Shown here: positions 17,413-26,262 of the stretch, one piece after another
How the letters are laid out: each line of letters opens with the position of its first letter
How positions within the stretch are numbered: the first letter of the stretch is position 1
NCBI GenBank assembly: GCA_002427885.1
Contig: DIZI01000021.1
Span: 124,001-188,000 of the forward strand
Source of the DNA: Paludibacter sp. UBA6032
Lineage (GTDB): Bacteria; Bacteroidota; Bacteroidia; Bacteroidales; Paludibacteraceae
Direction of reading: 5' to 3'
Length of the DNA: 64,000 bases
The notes under the pieces: generated by a model
Seen by the model: only the letters and a program-made list of their open reading frames with translations
What the model was told of the DNA's origin: nothing
Databases searched by the model: none
Translations under genes and position numbers: made by a program

Positions 17413-18147
17413 TTAAACAAATCCCCGTTGTTTTTTCAGGCTTTCGTAGGCTTCATTAATTGAGCGGAATTTTTCTGTTGCTGATTTTTTGACTTCTTCG
17501 CCTAAATCATTCACTTTGTCCGGATGATATTTCATGGCCATTCGTCGATACGCTTTTTTAATTTCTTCGTTCGTAGCTGTTGGTTCAATTTCTAACGATT
17601 TATACGCCCAATTAGAATCTTCATGTTTCATATAAGGTGCTTTGACCGATTCGAAATCGAGCCGGTCGATGCGGAAGATAGTAGCAATACGTTGGATGGT
17701 TGCTAATTCTGAAGCAACAACTTCACCATCGGCAAAGGCAATATTGAAAAGAAGATGCAATAATTCCAGTTTTGACGAATAATTCATGTGCTGGCTAATC
17801 TGAGCAGCTACTTCCGTTTCATTGATCCGTTGTTCCAACAAATTTTTCAAAATTGGCATAGCGTCCAGAGCACCCTGTTCACCAAAATTGGCGACTAAGA
17901 ATCGCTTTACCACAGCCAGTTCCGATTTATCCACCCGTCCATCGGCTTTCATAATACAAGCCATAAGTACCAGTAAACTCATTTTAAAATCACCTTCAGT
18001 GGTGTTTCCTGGTCCCAATGTGCGGGTCGAATTATTACTTTCGGAGCCATCAAGCATAGACCCAACAGCAAAACCTATCAGTGCACCAATAGGGCCACCA
18101 AAAGCCCAACCTAGTCCACCACCTATCCATTTAGCAAAATTTCCCAT
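17413..18147 (-). CDS. TerB-like and DnaJ-domain protein (DjlA-like)
   Basis: 244-residue co-chaperone-like protein. A glycine-rich hydrophobic N-terminus (GGGLGWAFGGPIGALIGFAV, about residues 9-34) may contact the membrane. A TerB-type helical domain follows (about 50-165: LLVLMACIMKADGRVDKSEL and LLFNIAFADGEVVASEL, each an acidic D-G-x-[IV] metal-binding-like motif), and a C-terminal J domain (about 178-244) carries the essential HPD in KYHPDKVND. This order matches DjlA of proteobacteria. A minus-strand TATCTTTG box sits at 18180-18187. Confidence 0.88.
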   Translation of the reverse strand: MGNFAKWIGGGLGWAFGGPIGALIGFAVGSMLDGSESNNSTRTLGPGNTTEGDFKMSLLVLMACIMKADGRVDKSELAVVKRFLVANFGEQGALDAMPILKNLLEQRINETEVAAQISQHMNYSSKLELLHLLFNIAFADGEVVASELATIQRIATIFRIDRLDFESVKAPYMKHEDSNWAYKSLEIEPTATNEEIKKAYRRMAMKYHPDKVNDLGEEVKKSATEKFRSINEAYESLKKQRGFV

Positions 18148-18179
18148 AACGACTTTTTAATGAAATGTTTTTAGGACGA

Positions 18180-18187
18180 CAAAGATA
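18180..18187 (-). promoter_or_regulatory. Putative -7 box for the TerB/DnaJ gene
   Basis: CAAAGATA on the plus strand is TATCTTTG on the minus strand, 33 nt before the start codon. No TTG at the usual distance was found. Confidence 0.45.
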
Positions 18188-18371
18188 CAAAAAATCAAGT
18201 TGAAAATGGAGGAATTTGAAAATGAAAGAATTGAAAAAAACAGAAAGTGCTTTTTTTATAAACAGTTGTATTAATTGACGTTCAATTACATTGGGTAAAT
18301 CTTGCATCCTGTTTTTTAGTTTTTATCATTGTTTTCTGATTTTGTCATTTCATAATTCGCGAATTTTCATT

Positions 18372-18379
18372 TACCTTTG
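18372..18379 (+). promoter_or_regulatory. Putative -7 box for the cobalamin riboswitch transcript
   Basis: TACCTTTG lies directly before the first paired element of the riboswitch (18387), so transcription would start at about 18386, the expected 5' end of the aptamer. No good -33 box is visible. Confidence 0.5.
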
Positions 18380-18386
18380 CTTCAGC

Positions 18387-18636
18387 ATTGGTTCATTTAT
18401 TTGCAAGTTTTAAATAATTGATTAAAAGGGAATCAGGTGAAAAACCTGGACAGTCCCGCTGCTGTAAGCTCTGTTTGATAGTTGACAATCAAAAGCTGCC
18501 AACTATTAAAAAATAGTTTTGAACAACACTTTTGCCACTGATTTTTCGGGAAGGCGTTCAAAAATAGGAGTAAGTCAGAAGACCTGCCGTGCAATGACTG
18601 TTTTAAAGCTTTCGAGGACAGAGCTAAATACCAATA
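18387..18636 (+). ncRNA. Cobalamin (AdoCbl) riboswitch
   Basis: The hallmarks of the B12 aptamer are present in order: GGGAATCAGGTG (18428 onward), CAGTCCCGCTGCTGTAAGC (from 18451), and the B12 box AGTCAGAAGACCTGCC at 18573-18588. Outer strands ATTGGTTCATTTA (from 18387) and TAAATACCAAT (to about 18636) can form the closing P1 stem. It lies 60 nt upstream of a TonB-dependent receptor gene, the usual target in Bacteroidota, where cobalamin binding shuts off expression. Confidence 0.93.
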
Positions 18637-18696
18637 TTGCAAACAAAATTGCCTTGTTGATTTTTCTTTTCTTGCAAGCTATTTGAATAATTATTT

Positions 18697-20763
18697 ATGC
18701 AAATAGATTGTATGCAAACCAGTTTTTCTCATTTTAAAATTTTTAAACGAATCGCACCATTTCTTTGGTACGGCTTCTTTTCTTGTCACCTGTTGGCACA
18801 ACAACCCCAAAAGGTTGATACACTCAAAATTTACAATATTCCCGAAGTACTTGTAACGGAAAAATACCGGGATGCGGAAGTCCGTTCCACATCGCCGCTT
18901 CAAATTCTTTCATCCAAACAGATTGAAAAACTGAATGTCTTGCAGGTTTCGGATGCAGTTAAATACTTTTCAGGCGTTTCGGTTAAAGACTACGGTGGTA
19001 TCGGCGGATTGAAAACCATTTCGGTACGTGGATTGGGAGCAACTCATACAGCAGTTACTTACGATGGTGTTACTTTATCGGATGTTCAAACCGGACAACT
19101 TGATTTGGGACGATTCTCCCTCGATCATGTTGATATGCTTTCGCTCAACAACGGACAAGGAGATAATATTTTTCAGCCGGCACGTTCGTTTGCAGCAGCT
19201 TCAGTACTGAATATCCGTACCCTTTCGCCGCATTTTTCAGGAAGCAAGAAAATGAACGGAAAAGTATCAATGAAAGCAGGGTCATTCGGGTTATTTAATC
19301 CATCGTTTTGGGTGGAAGGAAAACTGAACACCAAATTATCTGCATCCTTTAGCGGCGAATGGCTCGGTGCAAATGGTGAATATCCCTATACCCTGAATTA
19401 CGGATTGACTAATGGTGACAGCACTTCGTCGGAAATCCGAAAAAATACCGATGTACAAAATATCCGTCTCGAAGCGGCACTTTATGCAAACTTTTCTGAA
19501 AACGAATCGGGATTTATCAAAAGCTATTTTTATCAATCGGAACGGGGTTTACCCGGAGCCACAATCTACTATAACACCGATAACTTTTCGTCTCAACGAA
19601 TGTGGGATCATACCTTTTTTACACAGGCACATTACGAAAAGAATTTTTCAAAGTTATTAGATTTTCAGGCAAATGCAAAATTCAATCAGGGTTATTTGCA
19701 TTACCTGGATCCAACCTATTTGAGTACGGAAGGAAAACTGGAAAACAGCTATTGGCAACAAGAGTATTATGGATCGGCTGCAGTTTTATACCGTGCATTC
19801 AAAAATATTTCATTTTCAGCCTCTTCCGATATTGCTTTGGCAACTATGTCCGCTGATGTGAAAGAATTTTCATACCCAAAGCGATTAACCGGTTTATCTG
19901 TAATTGCGGCCAAATATGCGAATAATCAAGTGCTTGCCACTGCGAGTTTACTGGGAACTTTGGTCGACGAAACAGTTAGAACCGGTCAGGTTGCTACGAA
20001 TTATCAGCATCTTTCACCTTATATAAGCTTATCGGTTAAACCGTTTAATAAACAGGATGTCCGTTTTCGGCTGTTTTACAAAGAGATCTTCCGTATGCCC
20101 ACTTTCAATGATTTGTATTATCCAAGAATGGGCAGTACGAATTTAAAACCGGAGAACACAAGACAATTCAATCTGGGATTAACTTATTCATTTTCATTCG
20201 GTAAGGTTTTGCCCTTGTTTTCCATAACATTGGATGGATATCACAATAATATCACAGATAAAATAATTGCACTTCCAACGAAAAACACTTTCGTGTGGAC
20301 TATGCTGAATCTGGGTAAAGTGAATGTTGATGGCCTTGATTTAACTGCCGAAACTACCTTTTATCCATGGAAAAAAATTGGTGTTGTACTGGGAACCACC
20401 TATACCTATCTGCGGGCAATCAACGTAACCAACCCGACTGATGGAAGTTATAATCATCAATTGCCATACACGCCACGTGTTTCCGGTTCAGGAAAAGCGG
20501 CTATCGAAACTCCCTGGTTGGATATTGCTTATTCCCTGTTGTGGTCTGGACATCGATACTCGGGCTTTCAGAACTATGCCGAGAATCGGCTGCCCGGATA
20601 TTCTGATCATAGTATTTCTTTTTCGCGATCATTCCGGTTAAACGAAAAACTACTCAGCTGTAGTTTTGAACTATTGAATCTCTTTGACAAGAATTATGCT
20701 ATCGTTGCGTACTTTCCCATGCCTGGGCGCTCATTTCGGGCCACCATCTCACTTAAATTTTAA
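18697..20763 (+). CDS. TonB-dependent receptor, cobalamin/corrinoid (BtuB-like)
   Basis: Outer-membrane active transporter. 688 residues: signal peptide (ending near HLLAQ; an ATG at 18712 is an equally good start), TonB-box/plug region from about 45 (IPEVLVTEKYRDAEVRSTSP, VSVKDYGGIGGLKTISVRGL, TYDGVTLSDVQTGQLDLG), then a 22-strand barrel ending in SLKF with a C-terminal phenylalanine. The plug motif V-R-G-L and the loop GVTLSDVQTGQ are typical. The upstream B12 riboswitch indicates cobalamin or cobinamide as substrate. No btuCDF or corrinoid genes are adjacent, so inner-membrane transport must be encoded elsewhere. Confidence 0.93.
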   Translation: MQIDCMQTSFSHFKIFKRIAPFLWYGFFSCHLLAQQPQKVDTLKIYNIPEVLVTEKYRDAEVRSTSPLQILSSKQIEKLNVLQVSDAVKYFSGVSVKDYGGIGGLKTISVRGLGATHTAVTYDGVTLSDVQTGQLDLGRFSLDHVDMLSLNNGQGDNIFQPARSFAAASVLNIRTLSPHFSGSKKMNGKVSMKAGSFGLFNPSFWVEGKLNTKLSASFSGEWLGANGEYPYTLNYGLTNGDSTSSEIRKNTDVQNIRLEAALYANFSENESGFIKSYFYQSERGLPGATIYYNTDNFSSQRMWDHTFFTQAHYEKNFSKLLDFQANAKFNQGYLHYLDPTYLSTEGKLENSYWQQEYYGSAAVLYRAFKNISFSASSDIALATMSADVKEFSYPKRLTGLSVIAAKYANNQVLATASLLGTLVDETVRTGQVATNYQHLSPYISLSVKPFNKQDVRFRLFYKEIFRMPTFNDLYYPRMGSTNLKPENTRQFNLGLTYSFSFGKVLPLFSITLDGYHNNITDKIIALPTKNTFVWTMLNLGKVNVDGLDLTAETTFYPWKKIGVVLGTTYTYLRAINVTNPTDGSYNHQLPYTPRVSGSGKAAIETPWLDIAYSLLWSGHRYSGFQNYAENRLPGYSDHSISFSRSFRLNEKLLSCSFELLNLFDKNYAIVAYFPMPGRSFRATISLKF

Positions 20764-20822
20764 TCAAAAATAAATTTGATCTTCTGTTTACTGTGAATAA
20801 TTCAGATTTCAATCAGGAATAT

Positions 20823-21830
20823 TTATTGGTACTGAATATAGCTTGGAATAGGTTTTAATTTCATTAACTCATCAGGGGTCATCATTCGTTTAGGTCCCTT
20901 TTTGAGATCGTTGATATAAAACAGTTTGAAGCCTGTAAATTGTACCGGCTCTTTAAAAATAAAAAACCGATAAGTTCCTTTTTTAAGTTCCGGTTCTCCC
21001 CATCCGTCCATGTTCATGACAATCTGAACTTCGGGATGCAGTTTGATGTCCTTATAATTGGTTATCATCCGTTGAGTAAAACGGTGTACTATAAACACTT
21101 TTGGAGGAAGATGGTATTTGTTTACCAGGTTAGCTAAATAATCGGAACAATAGTTTACATCTTTCGCATCAAAAGTACCAATTTTAGTCCCGGGTTTGCT
21201 GCCATCTTTCATTGAAAATTCAGGGTCGAGTCCAAAATGAACATTTGGCATTTTAAGGTATTTCTCCAACCGGGGTAATTCATCTTTGATTTGACTTAAA
21301 GACACCTGAACATCCAGAAAAATAATCATATTTTTTCTCATCTTTGAAATAGCCAGAATTGAATCAATCTGTGCATCCGGCATCCGATAACGATACTTCC
21401 CGTCCTTTCCACCATCACCCTGGGCTACCACTGCTATATAATGAAGTGCGGGCTGCACTGGAGTTTTAGGATCAGCCAATTGCCATTTTTTTATTTCCGT
21501 ATCTAATTTGGCCAGCATTTCCTTTGGAGGCAATTGCCCCAAAATTCCCATTCGTTTTGAAAAAAGATTTCCATAATAAGCCACAATTCTTTTATTCGGC
21601 AAAATAGCACCCGCCAATGGATATGGTTGCCCCTTAACCGGCCAACGACCGGTGGTGTCGCCATTTGCCAGAAAAACCATCTTGTTGTTATAGCTTACGG
21701 TATCGAAAACCTGAATAGGTTTGGTAACTGTTATGCTTTTCTTTTTAGGAGATTTGCTACAATTGGTCAGCAAAACAGAGAAGGCAATTGTCATTGCAAC
21801 AATGAAAAATGTTTGCTTTTGTTTGTTCAT
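20823..21830 (-). CDS. Hypothetical lipoprotein, possible TIM-barrel fold
   Basis: 335 residues with a lipoprotein signal (TIAFSVLLTNCSKS, cysteine near residue 25). The mature part has regular beta-alpha alternation: IVAYYGNLFSKRMGILG, LHYIAVVAQGDGGKDG, NMIIFLDVQVS, VHFGLDPEFSMKDG, KVFIVHRFT, VQIVMNMDGWGEPE. Such DPEF and DGWG segments at strand ends would fit a TIM-barrel glycosidase-like or polysaccharide-related protein, but no catalytic pair is identified. It is not clearly linked to the convergent receptor gene. Confidence 0.65.
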   Translation of the reverse strand: MNKQKQTFFIVAMTIAFSVLLTNCSKSPKKKSITVTKPIQVFDTVSYNNKMVFLANGDTTGRWPVKGQPYPLAGAILPNKRIVAYYGNLFSKRMGILGQLPPKEMLAKLDTEIKKWQLADPKTPVQPALHYIAVVAQGDGGKDGKYRYRMPDAQIDSILAISKMRKNMIIFLDVQVSLSQIKDELPRLEKYLKMPNVHFGLDPEFSMKDGSKPGTKIGTFDAKDVNYCSDYLANLVNKYHLPPKVFIVHRFTQRMITNYKDIKLHPEVQIVMNMDGWGEPELKKGTYRFFIFKEPVQFTGFKLFYINDLKKGPKRMMTPDELMKLKPIPSYIQYQ

Positions 21831-21892
21831 TTTTGTTTGATCCCTTCAGTAAGATCTTTTTTTAAGTTTAACTCTATTGGCTTAAACCAAAA

Positions 21893-21927
21893 ACCGATTG
21901 AATTTCAAAGCTAGAAATTCAATCGGT
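21893..21927 (-). terminator. Terminator after tRNA-Gln(CTG)
   Basis: ACCGATTGAATTTC (21893-21906) and GAAATTCAATCGGT (21914-21927) form a perfect 14-bp stem with a 7-nt loop. On the minus strand it follows the tRNA by 16 nt and is succeeded by TTTTGG. Confidence 0.75.
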
Positions 21928-21942
21928 TAAATTGACTTTTTG

Positions 21943-22013
21943 TTGTCTCACAAGGGCTCGAACCTTGACCGGCAGATTCAGAAACTGACGTGCTACCATT
22001 ACACCATGAGACA
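21943..22013 (-). tRNA. tRNA-Gln (anticodon CTG)
   Basis: The 71-nt minus-strand sequence starts TGTCTCATGGTGTAATGG and ends TGAGACA plus discriminator A; acceptor stem 7 bp perfect, D arm GTG-TAATGGTAG-CAC, T arm with GGTTCGAGCC. The 7-nt anticodon loop TTCTGAA gives CUG for glutamine. The anticodon stem is weak: U-U at 31:39 and U-C at 27:43. CCA is not encoded. It has its own promoter and terminator. Confidence 0.85.
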
Positions 22014-22024
22014 ATAATCGGGTG

Positions 22025-22054
22025 CAAAAATACAAAAATATTCTTTCAAAACAA
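22025..22054 (-). promoter_or_regulatory. Promoter of tRNA-Gln(CTG)
   Basis: Minus-strand TATTTTTG at 22025-22032 and TTG at 22052-22054 are 19 nt apart, both boxes matching. Initiation would fall only a few bases before the mature tRNA 5' end. Confidence 0.7.
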
Positions 22055-22072
22055 AACCGCAACGAAACAAAA

Positions 22073-22108
22073 AATCGACTGAATTTCATCGCTGAATATC
22101 AATCGATT
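22073..22108 (-). terminator. Terminator after tRNA-Gln(TTG)
   Basis: AATCGACTGA (22073-22082) and TCAATCGATT (22099-22108) pair over 10 positions with one C-A mismatch, followed on the minus strand by TTTGTTTCG. It occupies the same position relative to its tRNA as the stronger hairpin at 21893. Confidence 0.55.
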
Positions 22109-22120
22109 ATTTTGGATTGG

Positions 22121-22191
22121 TTGTCTCACCAAGACTCGAACTTGGTCAGGCAGAACCAAAAACTGCAGTGCTACCATTACACCATGAGACA
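22121..22191 (-). tRNA. tRNA-Gln (anticodon TTG)
   Basis: 71 nt on the minus strand with the same acceptor, D and T arms as its neighbour at 21943. The anticodon loop TTTTGGT gives UUG for glutamine. Stem GCAGT/TCTGC again has a U-U opposition at 31:39. CCA is not encoded. Confidence 0.88.
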
Positions 22192-22219
22192 ATCGTTGGG
22201 CTTTATTCCTAAAGCGGTG

Positions 22220-22249
22220 CAAAGATACAACTGTTTTTCATTTCGGCAA
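22220..22249 (-). promoter_or_regulatory. Promoter of tRNA-Gln(TTG)
   Basis: Minus-strand TATCTTTG at 22220-22227 and TTG at 22247-22249 are 19 nt apart. The start of transcription falls about 20 nt before the tRNA. Confidence 0.7.
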
Positions 22250-22288
22250 AATGTTTCTGAAAAATTATTCAGACTTATTCAATTCAGC

Positions 22289-23581
22289 CTATTCTACAGT
22301 CAACAAATAGTAGTTTTTTTTGCCTTTTTGAACTAATAAGTATTTGTTATTGAGCAGATTTGAATCCGTCAGCACTTCGTCCTGATTCTCCAGTTTTTCT
22401 TTGTTCAGGCTCACGCCACCGGATTGTACCAGCTTGCGCATTTCGCCTTTTGAGGGGAAAACAGCTGCATTTTCAGTCAAAAAATCGATTGCTTTGACAC
22501 CGGATTTTAAATCCGAAAGGGAAACTTTGAATTGAGGAACGCCTTCAAAAACTGCTAAAAGCGTATCTTCGTCCAGCTTTTTCAAAGCATCGGAAGTTGA
22601 ATTCCCAAATAATATATTGGAGGCATCAACGGCTGCCTGATAATCTTCTTCAGAGTGAACCATAACGGTTACTTCCTGAGCCAGACATTTTTGTAAGATT
22701 CTCAAATGTGGTGCTTGTGAATGTTCTGTCACAAGCATTTCAATCTCATTTTTGTCGATGGCCGTAAATATTTTTATATATTTTTCGGCATCCTCATCAC
22801 TCACATTTAACCAAAACTGATAGAATTTGTATGGCGAAGTATAACGACGATCCAACCAAACATTGCCACTTTCTGTCTTTCCGAATTTACCACCGTCGGC
22901 TTTGGTGATAAGCGGACAAACCAATGCAAAAGCTTCACCGCCTGTTTTTCGACGTATCAATTCCGTTCCGGTGGTGATATTTCCCCATTGATCGGAACCT
23001 CCCATTTGCAATTTGCAGTTTTTTGTCTGATATAAATGCAAAAAATCGAAACCCTGCAATAATTGATAGGAAAATTCTGTAAATGACATTCCAACATTAG
23101 AATCATTGGCAAGTCGTTTTTTTACCGACTCTTTTGCCATCATATAATTAACAGTTAGATGCTTACCAATATCTCGAATGAAATCCAGAAATGAATAATC
23201 CTTCATCCAATCGTAATTATTAACCAATTCGGCTGCATTTGGAGCATCACTGGTAAAATCTAAAAATTTCTCCAACTGGTTTTGTATGCAATTTTGATTG
23301 TGACGCAGAGCTGCTTCGTCCAATAAATTACGTTCAGCCGATTTTCCTGAAGGATCGCCAATCATACCGGTTGCACCACCTACCAGGGCAATAGGTTTAT
23401 GTCCTGCCCGTTGAAAATGTTTTAACATCATCACACTCACCAGATGACCAATGTGTAATGAATCAGCCGTCGGATCAATCCCAACATATGCTGCCGTCAT
23501 CTCCTTTGCCAATTGTTCTTCGGTGCCCGGCATCATGGTGTGGATCATGCCGCGCCACTGCAATTCTTCAATAAAATTCAT
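22289..23581 (-). CDS. tyrS: Tyrosine--tRNA ligase
   Basis: Charges tRNA-Tyr. 430 residues, normal for TyrRS. Class I marks: the HIGH motif within DSLHIGHLVSVMML, tyrosine-pocket residues (YVGIDPTADS; QLLQGFDFLHLY), QMGGSDQWGNITTGTEL, and the KMSKS equivalent KFGKTESGNVWLD. A C-terminal S4-like RNA-binding domain follows (KGEMRKLVQSGGVSLN then NKYLLVQKGKKNYYLL). The promoter is at 23674-23704, leaving a leader of about 85 nt without an obvious T-box. Confidence 0.97.
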   Translation of the reverse strand: MNFIEELQWRGMIHTMMPGTEEQLAKEMTAAYVGIDPTADSLHIGHLVSVMMLKHFQRAGHKPIALVGGATGMIGDPSGKSAERNLLDEAALRHNQNCIQNQLEKFLDFTSDAPNAAELVNNYDWMKDYSFLDFIRDIGKHLTVNYMMAKESVKKRLANDSNVGMSFTEFSYQLLQGFDFLHLYQTKNCKLQMGGSDQWGNITTGTELIRRKTGGEAFALVCPLITKADGGKFGKTESGNVWLDRRYTSPYKFYQFWLNVSDEDAEKYIKIFTAIDKNEIEMLVTEHSQAPHLRILQKCLAQEVTVMVHSEEDYQAAVDASNILFGNSTSDALKKLDEDTLLAVFEGVPQFKVSLSDLKSGVKAIDFLTENAAVFPSKGEMRKLVQSGGVSLNKEKLENQDEVLTDSNLLNNKYLLVQKGKKNYYLLTVE

Positions 23582-23673
23582 TTGTATATAAACTGTTTTT
23601 GTTTCATTTACGTTCTGATAAAAGTTCTAATTATTCTATGACAAGAGGTCTAAGGATGAATAATTAAAGCCTG

Positions 23674-23704
23674 CAAAGATACTACTTTTTGCGTTTATGA
23701 ACAA
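23674..23704 (-). promoter_or_regulatory. Promoter of tyrS
   Basis: Minus-strand TATCTTTG at 23674-23681 and TTG at 23702-23704, 20 nt apart. Transcription should begin near 23667. Confidence 0.7.
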
Positions 23705-23818
23705 TAACAAGAAATCATTCTTCAGGATATATCCATGCTTTTGATTTGAAATAACTCGTATCAATTTTCACTATCTAAACATTTTTCATTACTTTCGCTC
23801 CGTACAACGTTCAATTAA

Positions 23819-24583
23819 ATGCAATCAACTATGTTCTTCAAAAAGATTCTGTTTTCTTTTCTGATTCTCCTGTTTTCTACTTCCTGTTGCCCTAAGATAT
23901 GGACCATTACACAGGAATCATCCATCAAAATTCCCATCGACAGTCTGACTGAAGCAACATCTGATAAAAGCTACGAAGCTTATTTGCAACCTGTCAAACT
24001 AAAAGTAGACTCACAAATGAATGTCGTTATCGGGCAAGCAGCCGAAACGATGACGAGTCATGGACCCGAAAGCCTGCTTTCCAATTTAAGTGCCGATATA
24101 TACCGTCAGGCTGCAAGTGAAATCCTGAGCGAAAAAGTAGATATTGCCGTGGTGAATCTGGGTGGCTTACGCACGGTAATTCCTGCAGGAAATATTACAG
24201 TCGGAAAAGTTTTTGAATTAATGCCTTTCGAAAACGAATTAGTGGTTCTTTGGCTTAAAGGAGATAAATTATATGACTTGTTGCAATATTTTGCCGGCAT
24301 GGGCGGTGAAGGTGTTTCGGGTTTGCGTATGGAAATTCAAAACGGGAAAGCAGTGAACATTACGGTTAATGACAAAGCGTTGGATAAAGAAAAACTCTAC
24401 AGCATTGCGACAAATGATTACCTGGCAGGGGGCAACGACAAAATGGTTCAACTGGCACAATATGAAAAAAGGGTGAATACGGGTGTCAAAATCCGTACGA
24501 TTTTGCTCGATTATATTAAAGGCGAAACCAAAAAAGGAAATAAAATTCAATCGAAATTAGATGGACGTATTAAAATTGATTGA
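23819..24583 (+). CDS. 5'-nucleotidase C-terminal domain lipoprotein
   Basis: 254 residues: a lipoprotein signal (FSFLILLFSTSCCPK; ATG at 23831 also possible), then a single 5'-nucleotidase C-terminal domain (about 60-250) with AETMTSHGPESLLSNLSADI, VAVVNLGGLRTVIPAGNIT-like strand, TVGKVFELMPFENELVVL and YSIATNDYLAGGNDKM, the substrate-binding half of UshA-type enzymes. The metal-binding N-terminal half is absent here and is encoded by the next gene, so the two probably work together on periplasmic nucleotides. The gap to the neighbour's preferred start is 25 bp. Confidence 0.87.
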   Translation: MQSTMFFKKILFSFLILLFSTSCCPKIWTITQESSIKIPIDSLTEATSDKSYEAYLQPVKLKVDSQMNVVIGQAAETMTSHGPESLLSNLSADIYRQAASEILSEKVDIAVVNLGGLRTVIPAGNITVGKVFELMPFENELVVLWLKGDKLYDLLQYFAGMGGEGVSGLRMEIQNGKAVNITVNDKALDKEKLYSIATNDYLAGGNDKMVQLAQYEKRVNTGVKIRTILLDYIKGETKKGNKIQSKLDGRIKID

Positions 24584-24608
24584 CAATTTAAAAATTTACA
24601 ATCGAAGG

Positions 24609-25442
24609 ATGAAAACTAAAAATAAACAACTGCTTATTCTTTTCTTACTGACCTTATCAACAATTTTTATATTTGCCGGTGACAAAGTAAAACTGGTTAT
24701 TTTGCATACCAACGATACACACAGTCAGGTGGAACCTACCGAAAAATCGAGTTTACAAACATCCGATATGGGCGGTTATGCCCGTCGAATGGGAGTGATC
24801 AATCAAATCCGTTCGCAGGAAAAAAATGTGATTTTGGTTGATGCCGGTGATTTTTCGCAGGGAACTCCTTACTTCAATTTTTACAACGGGCGGGTGGAAG
24901 TTGACGCTATGAACCGAATGAAGTACGATGCTATCACTATTGGGAATCACGAATTTGATAACGGAATTGATACTCTGGCCGTGGTTTTAAAAAATGTCGG
25001 ATTTCCAATTATAAGTTCCAACTACAATTTAAAGAACACTGCACTAAGTGGTTTAGTGAAACCTTATTTAATCCTTGAACGGGACGGACTGAAAATAGGC
25101 ATCATGGCGCTGGATGTTAATCCGAAAAGCCTGATTATGGAAAACAATTACAAAGGATTGATTTATGAAGATCCTTTTGAAAAAGCAAATGAAATCGCCA
25201 ACTTATTGAAAAAGAAAGAAAAATGCGATGTGATTGTTTGTCTGTCACATTTGGGAGCTGATACCGATTTTCAGGTGGCCCATAAAACCCGTTATATCGA
25301 TGTGATTATCGGTGGTCATTCACACAGCATGCTAACCAATACCATCGAAAAAAATGCCGCAGGAAAGCCGGTTGTTATTGCTCAAATGGGAAAAAGCGGA
25401 TTGTACCTTGGAAAAGTGGAACTAGAATTGAAAAAGAAGTAA
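24609..25442 (+). CDS. Secreted metallophosphatase (5'-nucleotidase N-terminal domain)
   Basis: 277 residues from MKTKNKQLLILFLL (signal peptide); a frame extension to 24561 overlaps the previous gene and is not preferred. Metallophosphoesterase motifs are complete: ILHTNDTHSQ (D-x-H), VDAGDFSQG (GD), ITIGNHEFDNG (GNHE), CLSHLGADTD and IGGHSHSML (GHxH). It forms the catalytic half of a UshA-like 5'-nucleotidase; the C-terminal half is the preceding gene. A decayed partial copy of this gene lies 820 bp downstream. Confidence 0.9.
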   Translation: MKTKNKQLLILFLLTLSTIFIFAGDKVKLVILHTNDTHSQVEPTEKSSLQTSDMGGYARRMGVINQIRSQEKNVILVDAGDFSQGTPYFNFYNGRVEVDAMNRMKYDAITIGNHEFDNGIDTLAVVLKNVGFPIISSNYNLKNTALSGLVKPYLILERDGLKIGIMALDVNPKSLIMENNYKGLIYEDPFEKANEIANLLKKKEKCDVIVCLSHLGADTDFQVAHKTRYIDVIIGGHSHSMLTNTIEKNAAGKPVVIAQMGKSGLYLGKVELELKKK

Positions 25443-25522
25443 ATCCCTGCTTATTTAACAAATATGGCAAGGTTTTTGTTAATAACCAGTTGGACTTTTA
25501 TAAATACATACAGCTGTTTCTT

Positions 25523-26254
25523 ATGAAAAAAATACTGCTTATATTATTCGTAATTTACACAGGATTTGGTTATAGTCAAAATAAGAAGGAAACGAATAAT
25601 GATTCTTTGCCATTTGACAACCAATCATTTAATCATTCTAATTCCATACATTCAAATTCCTTCCTACTCTCAAATCCAACTCTTTACGGTTCACTCCACG
25701 ATAGCCTGAGATTAATGGATATCCAAACTGACAACAGGTCGGTAAATTTTCCGGCAATAACAAAAAACACTTTTACTTCTCCGTTTATTCCTGATGGAAA
25801 TTTATACAATCAATATTACTTAAATAGTCGTAATTGGATCAACACTTCGCGTATTCAATCGAACTTTATCGGTTTAGGTGGTATGACCTTATTCGGAGCG
25901 GGCTATAACTGGAAAATCGGCGAGTTTATGGTTCTTTCCAGCGGATTATACGCCACAAAATACAATACTTACAACAACTTCAGAACCGATGCAGGAGTGA
26001 ATGGAAACATCAAATTCGTGCTTTCCGACCGGATTAGTATGAATTTATTCGGTCAATACTCTGCCAAAGGAATCAGCAATGCCGTGATACCGCTCGTATC
26101 TGCGTTATATCCTCAATCCTATTACGGTGGTTCCTTTGAATTCAAGGTTAATGATAAATGGGGGCTTATGGTTGGAGCAGACAGGGAATTTGATGTCTTC
26201 TCCAGAAAGTGGATAACCAAACCTTTTGTTATGCCATTGTTTTACAGTAAATAA
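25523..26254 (+). CDS. Hypothetical secreted/outer-membrane protein
   Basis: 243 residues from MKKILLILFVIYTGFGYSQ, a signal peptide; the 11-residue upstream extension is not used. The first 100 mature residues are Asn/Ser-rich, and the rest has beta-barrel-like strands (GLGGMTLFGAGYNWKIGEFM, LSSGLYATKYNTYNNFRTDAGV, YYGGSFEFKVNDKWGLMVGAD). No family is recognised. It lies between the metallophosphatase gene and its pseudogene fragment. Confidence 0.7.
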   Translation: MKKILLILFVIYTGFGYSQNKKETNNDSLPFDNQSFNHSNSIHSNSFLLSNPTLYGSLHDSLRLMDIQTDNRSVNFPAITKNTFTSPFIPDGNLYNQYYLNSRNWINTSRIQSNFIGLGGMTLFGAGYNWKIGEFMVLSSGLYATKYNTYNNFRTDAGVNGNIKFVLSDRISMNLFGQYSAKGISNAVIPLVSALYPQSYYGGSFEFKVNDKWGLMVGADREFDVFSRKWITKPFVMPLFYSK

Positions 26255-26262
26255 TCAACCAG

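Noticed and set aside
17395..17420. T-box leader for cysS (and for tyrS at 23582-23670)
   Set aside because: No T-box sequence or specifier stem was found; cysS is only 18 bp after the upstream stop.
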